Shown: piece after piece, positions 33,963 to 46,806 of the stretch
How positions within the stretch are numbered: the stretch's first letter is position 1
Layout: each line of letters opens with the position of its first letter
NCBI RefSeq assembly: GCF_000011365.1
Contig: NC_004463.1
Location: 5,318,001 to 5,382,000, forward strand
From: Bradyrhizobium diazoefficiens USDA 110
GTDB lineage: Bacteria > Pseudomonadota > Alphaproteobacteria > Rhizobiales > Xanthobacteraceae
Length of the DNA: 64,000 bases
Direction of reading: 5' to 3'
Translations under genes and position numbers: made by a program
Notes under the pieces: model-generated
What the model saw: the letters and a program-made list of their open reading frames with translations, nothing else
Database searches by the model: none
Told to the model about the DNA's origin: nothing

Positions 33963-36242
33963 TCAATCCTCGGCCTGCAGGTCGGCCTCGGACGGCGTCG
34001 CGTCCCGGTTACGGGGGGCCGCCGCCTGCGGCGCAAGGCTCGCGCTGAAATCGCCCTCGCCGGCGGTCGCCGGCGACCACGGACGATCGGTGCCTCTCGC
34101 TTTCACCGCCTGAACCGCAAAGCCGTCGCCACGCCGTGTCAGCGCGAGCGCGCCTTGCGCGGCGAGTCGCTGCCGGTCGACCACCATCGCCACACAATCC
34201 GCTGGCGCCGGCCGCGCCGTCACCACCAGCGCAGCGCGGCTGCAATCATCCGCCAGAGCGTCGATGCGCAAGGCCAGCGCGACCAGGCGCCCGTCGGCGA
34301 GCGGCGTCACGCAGCCGGCCTCGTCGCACGACACGCCGGCGGCGAGCGAGGGACTACCGGCATCGCGCGGATCGGCGTCGGCAGCCAACCACTCCTTCAG
34401 CAGAAAGCCGTCCTTGTTCGCCCGGATCATTTGCAGGTGCCCGTCCCTGCCCCGCACCGCGACACTCTGGCCGTCCCCGGCGATCAGAATATCCGGCTGC
34501 CGGTCTGCCAGCCCCCAGAGGATCGCGACCAACAGCACCAGCGCGCCTGACCAGCGTAAGGGCGTGCGCAGCAGGCCCATCACGATGATCCCGAGGCTCG
34601 CCGCGATCAGCGGCGCAATGCCGAACGCCGGGATGCGGCCGACCGCGCCCGGCAGCGCGGCCACCCAGCGCGAGACCGCGACCATCCAGTCGATGCCGAT
34701 CCCCATCAGCCACCAGAACACGCCGTCGAGCCCGAACGGCGCCGCGAGCAATCCGAGCAGTCCCGCCGGCATCACCAGCGCCGACACCACCGGCATCGCC
34801 CCGAGGTTGGCAAGCACGCCGAACGGGGTGACGCGGTGGAAGTGGAAGGCGGCATAGGGCGTGGTCGCAAGCCCCGCGATCAGCGAGGCCAGAAACAGCA
34901 TCGCGATCTCGCGGCCGCCCCACATCGCGATGCGCGCGGTCGCCGAATGATCGGGCGAAGCGAACAGGTTCGGCATGCCGATCTGCACCAGCGCAACCAG
35001 CCCCAGCGTTGCCGCAAACGACATCTGGAAGCTCGGATGCACCAGCGCTTCGGGCGCGACCGCGAGCACGATCAACGCGGCCACGGCCAGCGTGCGGAAG
35101 GTGATGGCGCGTCGGTCGACCATGACGGCGATCAGCACCACGGCGGTCATGAAGAACGAGCGTTGCGTCGCGACCTCCGCGCCCGAGAGCAGCAGATAGA
35201 ATGCGGCGGCCACCAGCGCCGCAGCCGCCGACCATTTCTTGATGGGGAAGCCGACCGCCAGTCCCGGAATCAGAGCGAGCAGCGCGCGGACCGCGAAGAA
35301 CACGACGCCGGCGACCACCGCCATGTGGTAACCGGAGATCGAGAGCACATGGCCCAGCCCTGAAATGAACATGGCATCGTTGACGGGCGTGGTGATCGCG
35401 TCGCGCCGCCCCGTCAGCAGCGCCGTCGCGATCGCGCGATTGTCGCCTTCGAGCGTTGCCCGGACGCGCGCGTCGATCGCATCGCGCAGGCCCTGCATGA
35501 AGGCGGCATAGCGCAGCCGCAAGCCACCGGCATCGGGCGGCACCGCAGCCGCGATCGCCCCCATCACGAAGCCGGAGGCGCCGATGCCCTGGAAAAACAT
35601 GTCGCGCGAGAAATCGTAGCTGCCGGGGCGCACCGGCGAAATCGGCGGCATCAGCCGCGCCTTCAACTGCACGAAGCTGCCGACCTCCGGCGCAGTCCCC
35701 TTGCGCACCGAGAGGCGCACGCGCTCCAGCTTCACCTCGCTCCGCTGCGCCTCCATCGCGGCGACACGCAGCACGAAACGGTCGGTGCGCTCGCGGATGT
35801 CGCGCGTCTCGACGAAGCCCGACAACGCCACCGAATAGAGCGGTTTTGCGAGAACGGTGTGAGCAATGCGCGCCGTCTTCCAGGTCGCCACGGCAAAACC
35901 GGCCGCAATCGCCGCGATCATGATCGCGGGGGCGAACAGCCGGCTCCGCCGCAACAGGACGGCGCCAAGCATGAGCGCGGCCGCGATCGCGGCAACGACC
36001 CACAGCACCGGCTCGTGATCGGCGGTAAAGTAGAGTGCGATGCCGCTGCCGAAGGCGACCGGCACCCACGGCAACAGCCGCCCGGCGCCGGCCTCCGCGC
36101 GCATCCATGCGCGCAGCGCCTCGACGAGTGCGGGCCAGGCGCCAAAGCCCGCCGGCGCAAACCCGCCGGCCGGAGCAGCCCGGCCAACGGGCCAGGTCCC
36201 CGCAATCCCTTGGGACCGTGCTGGCCGGCCCGGCTCCGCCAT
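33963..36242 (-). CDS. comEC: ComEC/Rec2-family DNA-uptake membrane protein
   Basis: A 759-residue inner-membrane protein. N-terminal helices and an OB-like DUF4131 domain (about 60-230) lead into the Competence domain, with the hallmark GLGHVLSISGYHMAVVAG, GAEVATQRSFFM and HPSFQMSFAATLGL. In naturally competent bacteria ComEC forms the channel for single-stranded DNA entry. After the last helix come about 170 residues (ILIAGDGQSVAVRGRDGH onward) that lack the metallo-beta-lactamase HxHxDH motif of full ComEC. ATG 36242 has an AAGGTG site; GTG 36293 is an alternative. No other competence gene is nearby. Confidence 0.85.
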   Translation of the reverse strand: MAEPGRPARSQGIAGTWPVGRAAPAGGFAPAGFGAWPALVEALRAWMRAEAGAGRLLPWVPVAFGSGIALYFTADHEPVLWVVAAIAAALMLGAVLLRRSRLFAPAIMIAAIAAGFAVATWKTARIAHTVLAKPLYSVALSGFVETRDIRERTDRFVLRVAAMEAQRSEVKLERVRLSVRKGTAPEVGSFVQLKARLMPPISPVRPGSYDFSRDMFFQGIGASGFVMGAIAAAVPPDAGGLRLRYAAFMQGLRDAIDARVRATLEGDNRAIATALLTGRRDAITTPVNDAMFISGLGHVLSISGYHMAVVAGVVFFAVRALLALIPGLAVGFPIKKWSAAAALVAAAFYLLLSGAEVATQRSFFMTAVVLIAVMVDRRAITFRTLAVAALIVLAVAPEALVHPSFQMSFAATLGLVALVQIGMPNLFASPDHSATARIAMWGGREIAMLFLASLIAGLATTPYAAFHFHRVTPFGVLANLGAMPVVSALVMPAGLLGLLAAPFGLDGVFWWLMGIGIDWMVAVSRWVAALPGAVGRIPAFGIAPLIAASLGIIVMGLLRTPLRWSGALVLLVAILWGLADRQPDILIAGDGQSVAVRGRDGHLQMIRANKDGFLLKEWLAADADPRDAGSPSLAAGVSCDEAGCVTPLADGRLVALALRIDALADDCSRAALVVTARPAPADCVAMVVDRQRLAAQGALALTRRGDGFAVQAVKARGTDRPWSPATAGEGDFSASLAPQAAAPRNRDATPSEADLQAED

Positions 36243-36337
36243 TCCCTGCACCTTGCGATACGCGACGGAGGCCGAGGCTACCGGAACGTGCACGGCGGCG
36301 AATAGCGGTACAGATCAGGAACGAACTCGATCGAGCC

Positions 36338-36571
36338 CTACTTTTCCTCTTCCATCGTCACGGCGACATCCGCCTTGGCCGACAGCCGGACCTTGTTGCC
36401 CTCGACGCCGGCGACGAGGCCCTTGTCGATGAAGTGATGATGGCCCCTGTGGCTGCCCTCGCCGCTGTCCTTCTTGGTCAGCTTGATCCGATGGCCCTCG
36501 ACCTTGTCGACGGTGCCGATGTGGACGCCGTCGGCACCGATGACTTCCATATGCTCTGCAATGTTCTGCAT
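36338..36571 (-). CDS. DUF2171 protein
   Basis: 77 residues beginning MQNIAEHMEVIGADGVHIG, with VDKVEGHRIKLTKKDSG, then HHHFIDKGLVAGVEGNKVRL, the pattern of the DUF2171/PRC-barrel-like family, a small beta-barrel. Family members are often found in stress-related clusters in Bradyrhizobium and Methylobacterium, but their function is unknown. GAGGAG lies eight bases before ATG 36571. An upstream in-frame ATG (36625) would add 18 residues. Confidence 0.75.
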   Translation of the reverse strand: MQNIAEHMEVIGADGVHIGTVDKVEGHRIKLTKKDSGEGSHRGHHHFIDKGLVAGVEGNKVRLSAKADVAVTMEEEK

Positions 36572-36962
36572 GGCGGGCTCCTCGTTGGGGACCCACACAA
36601 CGCCCGAGAGGTCCTTTCCGTTCATTCGTGACACGACCGCCCGGCGCGATGGGCGACCGTTCTGTCTCTGGACGGGGCAGCCTGGGTTCGGGTCGATTGA
36701 GCCGAAAGTCTCATAAGGGGCCGGCCTTGGCAGGATTAAACTGCTCTCCACGCCTCCCCCGCACAGACGGGCCAGGTCGTGACAGCTCGCGGTACCGAAG
36801 GCCGCCGAAGCTCTTCTCAGGTGGTTCAAGGTTCCTCTGAGACCAGGCGTTGCGGACGCAACTCGCAATTCTCGCCTGTAGCGTCGCACACCAAACGCAC
36901 TCCGCGAGCGAACTGGCGCTGAAATGCGCGAGGAGTGGGTTTGAATTTGATAGGAGCAGCAC
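36572..36962. other. Divergent intergenic region
   Basis: About 390 bases between the DUF2171 gene and the MHS transporter gene, which point away from each other. Base composition is mixed and no frame has coding character. Short direct repeats around 36810-36845 (CTCAGGTGGTTCAAGGTTCCTC, in part) are not distinctive. Promoters for both genes should be here. Confidence 0.45.
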
Positions 36963-38291
36963 ATGGCAGTTCAAGTACCGCACGATTTCCGCCGCGTGAT
37001 CGTTGCTGCATCGGTGGGAAACGTCATCGAATGGTATGATTTCTATATCTTTGGCAGCCTGGCCGCCGTTCTGTCGGTCAAGTTCTTCGAGCAATCCCAC
37101 CCGGTTGCAGCCCTCCTCAGCACCATCGCTCTGTTCACTGCGGGCTTCCTGATCCGCCCCCTGGGAGCCTTCCTCTTTGGATGGATGGGTGACAGGGTCG
37201 GACGAAAATATACATTCCTCATCACGCTGAGCGGAATGGGACTGGGTACGGGAGCAATCGGGTTGATCCCGACCTACCAGTCCATCGGTCTAACGGCGGC
37301 GTTCGTTCTGTTCGGCTTGCGCATGATCCAGGGTCTGTGCCTGGGCGGCGAATATGGCGGCGCCATCACCTATGTCGCGGAGCATGTGCCGGACGACAAG
37401 CGCGGCTACTACACCGGCTGGCTACAGACCTCTCCGACTCTCGGCATCGTGGTGTCGCTGGCCGTGATCGTCCTGACACGGACCTGGTTCGGCAATCAGG
37501 TCTTCGACGAATGGGCCTGGCGCGTTCCGTTCCTGGTGTCTTTCCTGCTGGTGGCCATCGCGATCTACATTCGGCTCCAGCTCCAGGAGACGCCGATCTT
37601 CCAGGAGATCAGGGCCCGCGGCCAAATGACGACGAACCCGTGGAAGGAGGCCTTCCTCAGCTCCAACATCAAATACATCGGGATCGCGATCGTGGTCCTG
37701 ATCGGACAGGGCGTGGTCTGGTACAGCGGCCAGTTCTGGGCGCTGTACTTCCTGCAGCAGGTCTCCAAGGTGGATGCGCTGACCTCGGCCTACATCGTGG
37801 GAGCCGCGCTGCTGATCGCAACGCCGAGCCTGATCTTCTTCGGCTGGCTGTCGGATCAGATCGGCCGCAAGCCGGTGATCCTGGGCGGCATGCTGCTCGC
37901 TGCGATCACGTACTATCCGCTCTATCTGTGGCTGGGAACGGTCACGCAGCCCGGCAACATCAACTATCCGACCGCGATCTTCATTATCTTCATCCTGGTT
38001 TGCTACGTCGGGATGGTGTACGGGCCGGTCGGCGCGTTTCTGGCGGAATTCTTCCCCGCCAGGATCAGGTACACGTCGGTCTCCGTGCCGTACCACATCG
38101 GCAACGGTTGGGGTGGCGGATTAGTGCCGTTCATCACCTCGGCGGCATTCGCCGCGACCGGCAGCATCGGCTACGCGCTGATCTACCCGATTGCGGTGCC
38201 TGCGGTGTGCTTCGTGCTTGCGGTCTTCCTGATGCCGGAGACTCGCAAGATCAGCATCTGGCAACCGATCGAGCCCAGAGCCGCATTGTAA
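36963..38291 (+). CDS. MFS transporter of the metabolite:H+ symporter (MHS) family
   Basis: 442 residues and twelve helices. The start of helix 1, SVGNVIEWYDFYIFGSLAAV, is the MHS signature, as in the proline/betaine (ProP), shikimate (ShiA) and dicarboxylate (KgtP) carriers. Motif A is GWMGDRVGRKYTFL, and GLCLGGEYGGAITYVAEH is the helix-5 signature. It takes up an organic acid or compatible solute with protons; which one is not shown. AGGAG precedes the ATG at good spacing. There are no enzyme genes beside it to reveal a pathway. Confidence 0.92.
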   Translation: MAVQVPHDFRRVIVAASVGNVIEWYDFYIFGSLAAVLSVKFFEQSHPVAALLSTIALFTAGFLIRPLGAFLFGWMGDRVGRKYTFLITLSGMGLGTGAIGLIPTYQSIGLTAAFVLFGLRMIQGLCLGGEYGGAITYVAEHVPDDKRGYYTGWLQTSPTLGIVVSLAVIVLTRTWFGNQVFDEWAWRVPFLVSFLLVAIAIYIRLQLQETPIFQEIRARGQMTTNPWKEAFLSSNIKYIGIAIVVLIGQGVVWYSGQFWALYFLQQVSKVDALTSAYIVGAALLIATPSLIFFGWLSDQIGRKPVILGGMLLAAITYYPLYLWLGTVTQPGNINYPTAIFIIFILVCYVGMVYGPVGAFLAEFFPARIRYTSVSVPYHIGNGWGGGLVPFITSAAFAATGSIGYALIYPIAVPAVCFVLAVFLMPETRKISIWQPIEPRAAL

Positions 38292-38300
38292 CGTAACCAC

Positions 38301-38336
38301 CTCTCCTCCGGCCGCCAGCCGATGGCGGTCGGAGAG
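38301..38336. terminator. Hairpin between convergent transporter and SPW genes
   Basis: CTCTCC...CCGCCA pairs with TGGCGG...GGAGAG with a small internal bulge. It lies ten bases after the transporter stop, and the stop of the minus-strand SPW gene follows, so it can end both transcripts. There is no T-run. Confidence 0.45.
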
Positions 38337-38355
38337 AAGCCGGCAACCTCTCGTC

Positions 38356-38718
38356 TCAGCCGGCGCGGTGAGGCCAGTGATCGTGCCACCAGGTGCTGAA
38401 GTCGCGATCGGTTATCAATTCCCAAGCAGCGAGCAAGATCACCAATAGGCCCGACAATACGCTGCTGACCGTGGCCGATACCGGCTCATAGCCAATGGAC
38501 CAAGGCGCCAGCACCAGAGCCAAGCCCAGCAGCATTTCGCCCCACTCTTCCAGGTAGGACGGGACGACAAAGGCCTCCACGGCAAACAGCATGACGCCGA
38601 GCCCGAGTGCGATGGTGATCCAGACAGCAGCCCCGGATAAGCCGAGGACCAAGGACGACAGGACCAGCCACACGCCCACCAACAGGCTACCAGCGTCTTG
38701 CCAATGTTGGATGCGCAT
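38356..38718 (-). CDS. SPW-repeat membrane protein
   Basis: 120 residues with four hydrophobic helices arranged as two repeats. Each repeat has a helix pair introduced by a W-x-x-G or S-P-W-like turn (HWQDAGSLLVGVWLVLSS and LALVLAPWSIGY). This is the SPW-repeat family, which is of unknown function. I chose ATG 38718 because GGAGG lies nine bases upstream; a GTG nine bases earlier overlaps that site. The gene stands alone on the minus strand, with 236 bases to the next gene. Confidence 0.8.
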   Translation of the reverse strand: MRIQHWQDAGSLLVGVWLVLSSLVLGLSGAAVWITIALGLGVMLFAVEAFVVPSYLEEWGEMLLGLALVLAPWSIGYEPVSATVSSVLSGLLVILLAAWELITDRDFSTWWHDHWPHRAG

Positions 38719-38954
38719 GATGCTCACCTCCCTTCTCGTATTGATGTGGGGGCGCGCCGATGAAGAATCATCCCTCCGACCTGCGCTGTGTTGCCGCGAC
38801 CAGGAGCCGGCGCCCCGTCCGGCCGCCCATGCCCCGGAAAGGGCCCTTGCAAGTGCGGCGCACCAGGATGCAGACTATCGGCGCTTGACAGGTGTCAATG
38901 TCTGCCGTTCTCGGCCCACCCGGTTCGCGCCCAGAACAAGAGGGAGATGACGCC

Positions 38955-39137
38955 ATGCGAGAAATGGAAATCCACGATTATGCGCGGCAGTTGCTGGAAG
39001 CCCATGGCCCGAAGGCCATTGCGGAGGCCGCTCAAAACGCCATCGACCTCGAGCAGAAGGGCGAGCTCGAATTGGCAAAAACCTGGCGGCACATCGAAGA
39101 CGCGATGAAGCTGATGCGCGGGCCACATCAAAGCTGA
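38955..39137 (+). CDS. Small hypothetical protein
   Basis: 60 residues, MREMEIHDYARQLLEAHGP followed by KAIAEAAQNAIDLEQKGELE and WRHIEDAMKLMRG. The amphipathic helices and absence of a signal peptide suggest a soluble helical hairpin. Similar short proteins are common in Bradyrhizobium genomes with no known role. GGGAGA lies upstream of ATG 38955; the frame is open to 38892, but the extra residues look non-coding. It precedes the glutamine synthetase-like gene by 126 bases. Confidence 0.6.
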   Translation: MREMEIHDYARQLLEAHGPKAIAEAAQNAIDLEQKGELELAKTWRHIEDAMKLMRGPHQS

Positions 39138-39263
39138 CTGCCGTCGCGCGAAGCTTGCCTGACTGCGGCGACAACGCCGAACGTGGACCACAGTCCGTCG
39201 CGAGCCGCCAGGTTGCGGCCGAACGGCTACGCGATCTCGGGACGCTGACCTGGGAGCGAAGCC

Positions 39264-40694
39264 ATGGTTGCGAAATGTACGACAGCCGAAGACCTCGTGA
39301 AGGCGATCACGGACGAGAAAGTCCAGATGATCGATTTGCGGTTCACCGACCTGCCGGGGGTGTGGCAACATTTTTCCGTCCCCCCGAGCGCGGTGAATGC
39401 CGATGCACTCAATGAGGGCATTGGATTCGATGGCTCATCGATCCGAGGCTTCCAGGAGATCCAGGAAAGCGACATGCTGGTCGTCGCCGATCCGACGACG
39501 GCATTCGTCGACCCCTATAGTCCGGCCAAAACGCTGGTTCTCATCTGCAACATCCGCGACCCCGTGACCGGCCAGTCCTACAGCCGGGATGCCCGCTACA
39601 TCGCCCAGAAAGCCGAAATCCACCTTAAGGGCACCGGGCGCGCCGATACGAGCTATTTCGGCCCGGAAGCGGAGTTCTTCGTCTTCGACGAGGTGCGCTA
39701 CGCACAGGGCATCAACTACGCCATGCACGCAGTCGACTCCAGCGAAGGCAGCTGGAACACCGGCTCTGAGGAAGGGCCGAACCTCGGCCACAAACCGCGC
39801 CCGAAGGAGGGATACTTTCCCGTTCCCCCGACCGACAGCATGCAGGCGCTACGCACCGAAATGGTGCTGACAATGGAATCTCTGGGGATCCAGATCGAGG
39901 CCCATCACCATGAAGTCGCAACCGGCGGCCAAAACGAGATCGACATGCGCTTCACCACCCTCACCCGGATGGCCGACAACCTGATGATCTACAAATACGT
40001 GGTGAAGAACACCGCGCATCAGCACGGCAAGACCGCGACATTCATGCCGAAGCCGCTGTTCGAGGACAACGCTTCGGGCATGCACGTTCACCAATCGCTC
40101 TGGAAGGGTGAGACCAATCTGTTCTACGACAAAGGTGACTACGCCGAGTTGAGCCAGCTCGGCCGCTACTATATCGGCGGGCTATTGAGCCACGCCTGGG
40201 CGTTGTGCGGGCTTTGCGCCCCCACGACGAATTCCTATCGGCGTCTGGTGCCGGGCTATGAAGCTCCGATCAACCTCGTCTACTCCCAGCGCAATCGCTC
40301 CGCCTGCTGCCGGATTCCAATGTATTCGCCGAATCCGCGCGCCAAGCGCGTCGAGTTTCGTTCGCCGGATCCGTCCTGCAATCCCTACCTGGCCTTCGCG
40401 GCAATGCTGATGGCTGGCCTCGACGGTATCGACAAGCAGATCGACCCCGGCAGCCCGATCGACAAGAATCTCTACGACCTCCCGCCTACTGAGGCGAAGG
40501 AGGTGAAGTCCACGCCAGGATCGCTGGACCAGGCGCTCGACGCGCTCGAGCGCGATCACGCATTCCTGCTACGCGGCGACGTCTTCACCGCCGACGTGAT
40601 CGAAACCTGGCTCGACTACAAGCGCAAGAAGGAGGTCGACCCGATCCGCCTGCGACCTCATCCCTACGAGTTCCATCTCTACTACGACATCTAG
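39264..40694 (+). CDS. Type I glutamine synthetase, divergent paralogue
   Basis: 476 residues with every class I-beta glutamine synthetase hallmark: [25 protein letters not shown], the metal/glutamate motif [61 protein letters not shown] and the adenylylation loop KNLYDLPP with Tyr404. It condenses glutamate and ammonia to glutamine with ATP. It differs clearly from the canonical rhizobial GlnA as I remember it (for example [12 protein letters not shown] where that has IAGWKAINESDM), and no glnB precedes it. It is probably a second type I enzyme or a related amide ligase. The retained Tyr suggests control by GlnE. Confidence 0.88.
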   Translation: MVAKCTTAEDLVKAITDEKVQMIDLRFTDLPGVWQHFSVPPSAVNADALNEGIGFDGSSIRGFQEIQESDMLVVADPTTAFVDPYSPAKTLVLICNIRDPVTGQSYSRDARYIAQKAEIHLKGTGRADTSYFGPEAEFFVFDEVRYAQGINYAMHAVDSSEGSWNTGSEEGPNLGHKPRPKEGYFPVPPTDSMQALRTEMVLTMESLGIQIEAHHHEVATGGQNEIDMRFTTLTRMADNLMIYKYVVKNTAHQHGKTATFMPKPLFEDNASGMHVHQSLWKGETNLFYDKGDYAELSQLGRYYIGGLLSHAWALCGLCAPTTNSYRRLVPGYEAPINLVYSQRNRSACCRIPMYSPNPRAKRVEFRSPDPSCNPYLAFAAMLMAGLDGIDKQIDPGSPIDKNLYDLPPTEAKEVKSTPGSLDQALDALERDHAFLLRGDVFTADVIETWLDYKRKKEVDPIRLRPHPYEFHLYYDI

Positions 40695-40740
40695 CGGGCG
40701 GCGACCGCGCACCTGGCGGAACGGGCGGAGCCCTCCGCTG

Positions 40741-41127
40741 CTAGATCATCGGGACCCTCGACGAGGCGTGGTGATTGACGATCTTCCAGTCGGCGTCCTC
40801 GCGCGTGATGACCCAGCTCATCTTGACGACGAGTTCCGGGCGTTCGCCCGCGAAATCGAACGACACGATCGCGGCCATGTTGATGATATCAGGACCGGCC
40901 TGCGCGGCCTGCACCTCGGAAAACGCAGCACTCGGCTTGCGCCATCGCGGCAGGCCATTGAAGTAATCGGCAACGCCGTCCCTGCCCCGATAGAGCTTCG
41001 GGTTAGAGCCGAAGAAGAACGCGCTCTTGGCATACAGCGACGACAGCGCGGCCGCATCGAGATTTGCGAAGCCGGCGCACCATTTCGCGATGATGGCGGA
41101 AACGATGGCGTCGGCCTCACTGCTCAT
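40741..41127 (-). CDS. SnoaL/DUF4440-like small protein
   Basis: 128 residues of the NTF2-like fold. It begins MSSEADAIVSAIIAKWCAGF, has the NLDAAALSSLYAKSAFFFGS and GRDGVADYFNGLP segments and ends WKIVNHHASSRVPM, the C-terminal H-H-x-S pattern typical of SgcJ/EcaC/DUF4440 proteins. Family members include small isomerases and association domains, so no reaction is given. GAGGCA precedes ATG 41127. It begins seven bases after the glnS stop on the same strand and is probably co-transcribed with it. Confidence 0.75.
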   Translation of the reverse strand: MSSEADAIVSAIIAKWCAGFANLDAAALSSLYAKSAFFFGSNPKLYRGRDGVADYFNGLPRWRKPSAAFSEVQAAQAGPDIINMAAIVSFDFAGERPELVVKMSWVITREDADWKIVNHHASSRVPMI

Positions 41128-41134
41128 GAGTGCC

Positions 41135-42811
<1,677 letters not shown>

Positions 42812-42965
42812 TACGAAAATCCTGTAGGGAAATCAGCGGTCCTTCTGCCAAATTCGCGAGGCTGAGCCAAGAGCATAAGCAAGGCCTGGCAGGTCCGCCG
42901 TGGGCTTTAGTTATGCTCCGGTCCTGCTATACACCACCGCTTCCAATGCATAGGCCCTGCCAAGA

Positions 42966-44393
42966 ATGACCGATTCCGTCGTCACCCGCTTTGCTCCCTC
43001 GCCGACCGGCTTCCTCCATATCGGGGGTGCCCGCACGGCGCTGTTCAACTGGCTCTATGCGAAGAAGCATGGCGGCAAGATGCTGCTCCGGATCGAGGAC
43101 ACCGACCGGGAGCGCTCTACGGAGGCGGCGATCGGCGCCATCCTCGACGGGTTGAAATGGCTCGAGCTCGGCTGGGACGGCGACGTCATCTACCAGTTCA
43201 GCCGCGCCGCCCGCCACCGCGAGGTCGCCGAGCAGCTGCTTGCCGACGGCAAGGCCTATCGCTGCTACGCCACCGCCGAGGAGCTCACCGCCATGCGTGA
43301 GAAGGCGCGCGCGGAGGGCCGCACTCGCCTCTATGACGGCATGTGGCGGGACCGCGACCCGGCCACGGCACCGAGCGACGTCAAGCCCACCATTCGCCTG
43401 CGCGCGCCGCAGACCGGCGAGACCGTGATCGAGGACCAGGTCCAGGGCCGCGTGGTCTGGCAGAACGAGAACCTCGACGACCTCGTCCTTTTGCGCGGCG
43501 ATGGCAACCCGACCTACATGCTCGCGGTGGTCGTGGACGACCACGACATGGGCGTCACCCACGTCATCCGCGGCGACGACCATCTGATCAACGCCGCCCG
43601 CCAGAAGCAGATCCATGATGCGATGGGCTGGGCGCTGCCGAGCATGTCCCACATCCCCCTGATCCACGGCCCGGACGGCTCGAAGCTGTCGAAGCGCCAC
43701 GGCGCGCTCGGCGTCGACGCCTACCGCGCCATGGGGTACCTGCCGGCCGCACTCCGCAACTACCTCGTGCGGCTCGGCTGGAGCCATGGCGACCAGGAGA
43801 TCTTCTCGACCGAGGAGATGATCGCGGCGTTCGACCTCTCGAGCGTAGGCCGCGCCGCCGCTCGCTTCGACTTCGCCAAGCTCGAAAACCTCAACGGCCA
43901 TTACATCCGCCACGCCGACGATCAATCACTCGTGAAGATGTTCGAGGATGTGCTGGACCACGTCGTGCCCAGCCGCGACGAGCTTAAGGCCAAGTTAAAC
44001 GACACCACGCGCGCGCAGCTTCTCAAGGCCATGCCGGCCCTGAAGGAGCGCGCCAAGACGCTGATCGAGCTGATCGACAGCGCCTATTTCATCTTCGCCG
44101 ACCGGCCCCTGGAGCTCGATCCCAAGGCGCAGGCGCTGCTGACGCCCGACAACCGCAAGCTGATCGGCCAGCTTCATTCCGCGCTGGAGAATGTCGAGAC
44201 ATGGAGCGGCGCCACGACGGAAGCCGCGCTGCGCGCCTTTGCCGAGGAAAATAGTCTCAAGCTTGGCGCGGTCGCCCAGCCGCTGCGGGCGGCGCTGACC
44301 GGACGGACCACGTCGCCTGGTATATTTGAGGTTTTGGACGTGCTGGGACGCCAGGAAAGTTTGGGTCGGCTTAAGGATCAGGCCAAGGACTAG
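42966..44393 (+). CDS. gltX: Glutamate--tRNA ligase
   Basis: Charges tRNA-Glu; its product also feeds tetrapyrrole synthesis. The 475 residues have [19 protein letters not shown] (HIGH-type motif), [11 protein letters not shown], and the KMSKS-type motif [12 protein letters not shown], followed by the helical anticodon-binding domain. ATG 42966 is supported by the conserved TRFAPSPTG start. In related genomes gltX lies between comEC and gltA, as it does here apart from the inserted genes. gltA follows after 167 bases on the same strand. Confidence 0.97.
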   Translation: MTDSVVTRFAPSPTGFLHIGGARTALFNWLYAKKHGGKMLLRIEDTDRERSTEAAIGAILDGLKWLELGWDGDVIYQFSRAARHREVAEQLLADGKAYRCYATAEELTAMREKARAEGRTRLYDGMWRDRDPATAPSDVKPTIRLRAPQTGETVIEDQVQGRVVWQNENLDDLVLLRGDGNPTYMLAVVVDDHDMGVTHVIRGDDHLINAARQKQIHDAMGWALPSMSHIPLIHGPDGSKLSKRHGALGVDAYRAMGYLPAALRNYLVRLGWSHGDQEIFSTEEMIAAFDLSSVGRAAARFDFAKLENLNGHYIRHADDQSLVKMFEDVLDHVVPSRDELKAKLNDTTRAQLLKAMPALKERAKTLIELIDSAYFIFADRPLELDPKAQALLTPDNRKLIGQLHSALENVETWSGATTEAALRAFAEENSLKLGAVAQPLRAALTGRTTSPGIFEVLDVLGRQESLGRLKDQAKD

Positions 44394-44560
44394 GCAAGGA
44401 CCAGGCTAGACGTAAGTCGAGCATGCGCGGCGCCATCTTGCAGCGCACACAGCAATAATATACCCATCTCCCCCGTACCTTCTGGAACATCCGGCCTGCC
44501 CCACCATGTTATTGGGGCCTTCCGGGTCCGGCCCGTTTCACCATACATCGGGGACCTACG

Positions 44561-45865
<1,305 letters not shown>

Positions 45866-45889
45866 GTCTTCAGCCAGCACGGCTTTCGA

Positions 45890-45920
45890 AACGGCGCCAT
45901 CTCACGATGGCGCCGTTTTT
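45890..45920 (+). terminator. Rho-independent terminator of gltA
   Basis: AACGGCGCCAT, loop CTCACG, ATGGCGCCGTT, then TTT: a perfect 11-base-pair stem with a T-run of five, immediately downstream of gltA. Confidence 0.93.
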
Positions 45921-45966
45921 GTTTGGCAGGATACCGGGAACAGCGAGCATAGCGCAGGGCGAGCCG

Positions 45967-46671
45967 ATGCGGATCACGAACCCGGTGGACGGATGGCTGC
46001 AGGTCGCGGCCTGTTCGCCGTTCCCCGATGCGGCCGGCGAGATGGTGCTTTATCCCCGGTGCGACATTGACGGGGTCGTCACCGCGGAGCGCGTCGCGGC
46101 GACCGCCGTGCGGTACAGCGCTTACGACGTTCCCAAGCCGAAATGGCCGCGCCCCGGGACGGTGCTTCCGGTCACCCTGGACCTCGCTGATCCCACACGG
46201 TTCAGGATCGAATGGGATTTGGTGCCGACCGAGCGAGACGCGTCCGAACGGCTCGCGGAGCATTTGCGCGGCGAGCAGCAGGCCGACACGCCAAGCCGCC
46301 GGCCGTTTCCCGGCATCTGGCGCGAGGTGGAGCACTCGGCATCGTCGCCCGGTCTGGTCAATGGCCTGACGCCTCAGCAGATGGAGATTGCGCTCGCCGG
46401 CGGCGCTGGAGCCCTGGGTTTAGTCCCGACCACGGCGAAGGTGTTAACCGCGCACGAGGTGCAACCGAGCAGCGCGCCGGGCGGGACGTGGGACATTACG
46501 GTCTCGGTGAGCGACCCGAGCGGCGGGCCGGGTTGGGAAGCAGTCACGCGCATGTCATTCAGCAGTTCAAGCCGCCGCGAAAGCCGCACCGCCGTCGGGG
46601 GCGAGTTGCCAGTCCTGGTCGACCCGGACAATCGCAACCGGATCGTCGTCGACGTCGCCCGTCTCTCCTGA
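45967..46671 (+). CDS. Hypothetical protein
   Basis: 234 residues starting MRITNPVDGWLQVAACSPFPD. There is no signal peptide or membrane segment. The N-terminal 90 residues are beta-rich and Pro-rich (KPKWPRPGTVLPVTLDLADP, ending RFRIEWDLVP). The middle has a Glu/Arg-rich stretch, and residues about 150-234 form a second beta-rich part ending NRNRIVVDVARLS. I recognise no family. The frame is open far upstream, but that part overlaps gltA and its terminator, so ATG 45967 (GGGCGAG upstream) is the most plausible start. Confidence 0.55.
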   Translation: MRITNPVDGWLQVAACSPFPDAAGEMVLYPRCDIDGVVTAERVAATAVRYSAYDVPKPKWPRPGTVLPVTLDLADPTRFRIEWDLVPTERDASERLAEHLRGEQQADTPSRRPFPGIWREVEHSASSPGLVNGLTPQQMEIALAGGAGALGLVPTTAKVLTAHEVQPSSAPGGTWDITVSVSDPSGGPGWEAVTRMSFSSSSRRESRTAVGGELPVLVDPDNRNRIVVDVARLS

Positions 46672-46806
46672 GTGGTGTCGCTGCTCTGCGAATGCAGGTT
46701 GCGCTCATCAATCTTGTTGCCGCGCACAACAACAAGTCGGTGCCTCTCCCCCGCAAACGCTTGACAGTTGAAACGCTCCGCGCGCAAATTCTTACACTAA
46801 GTAAGA

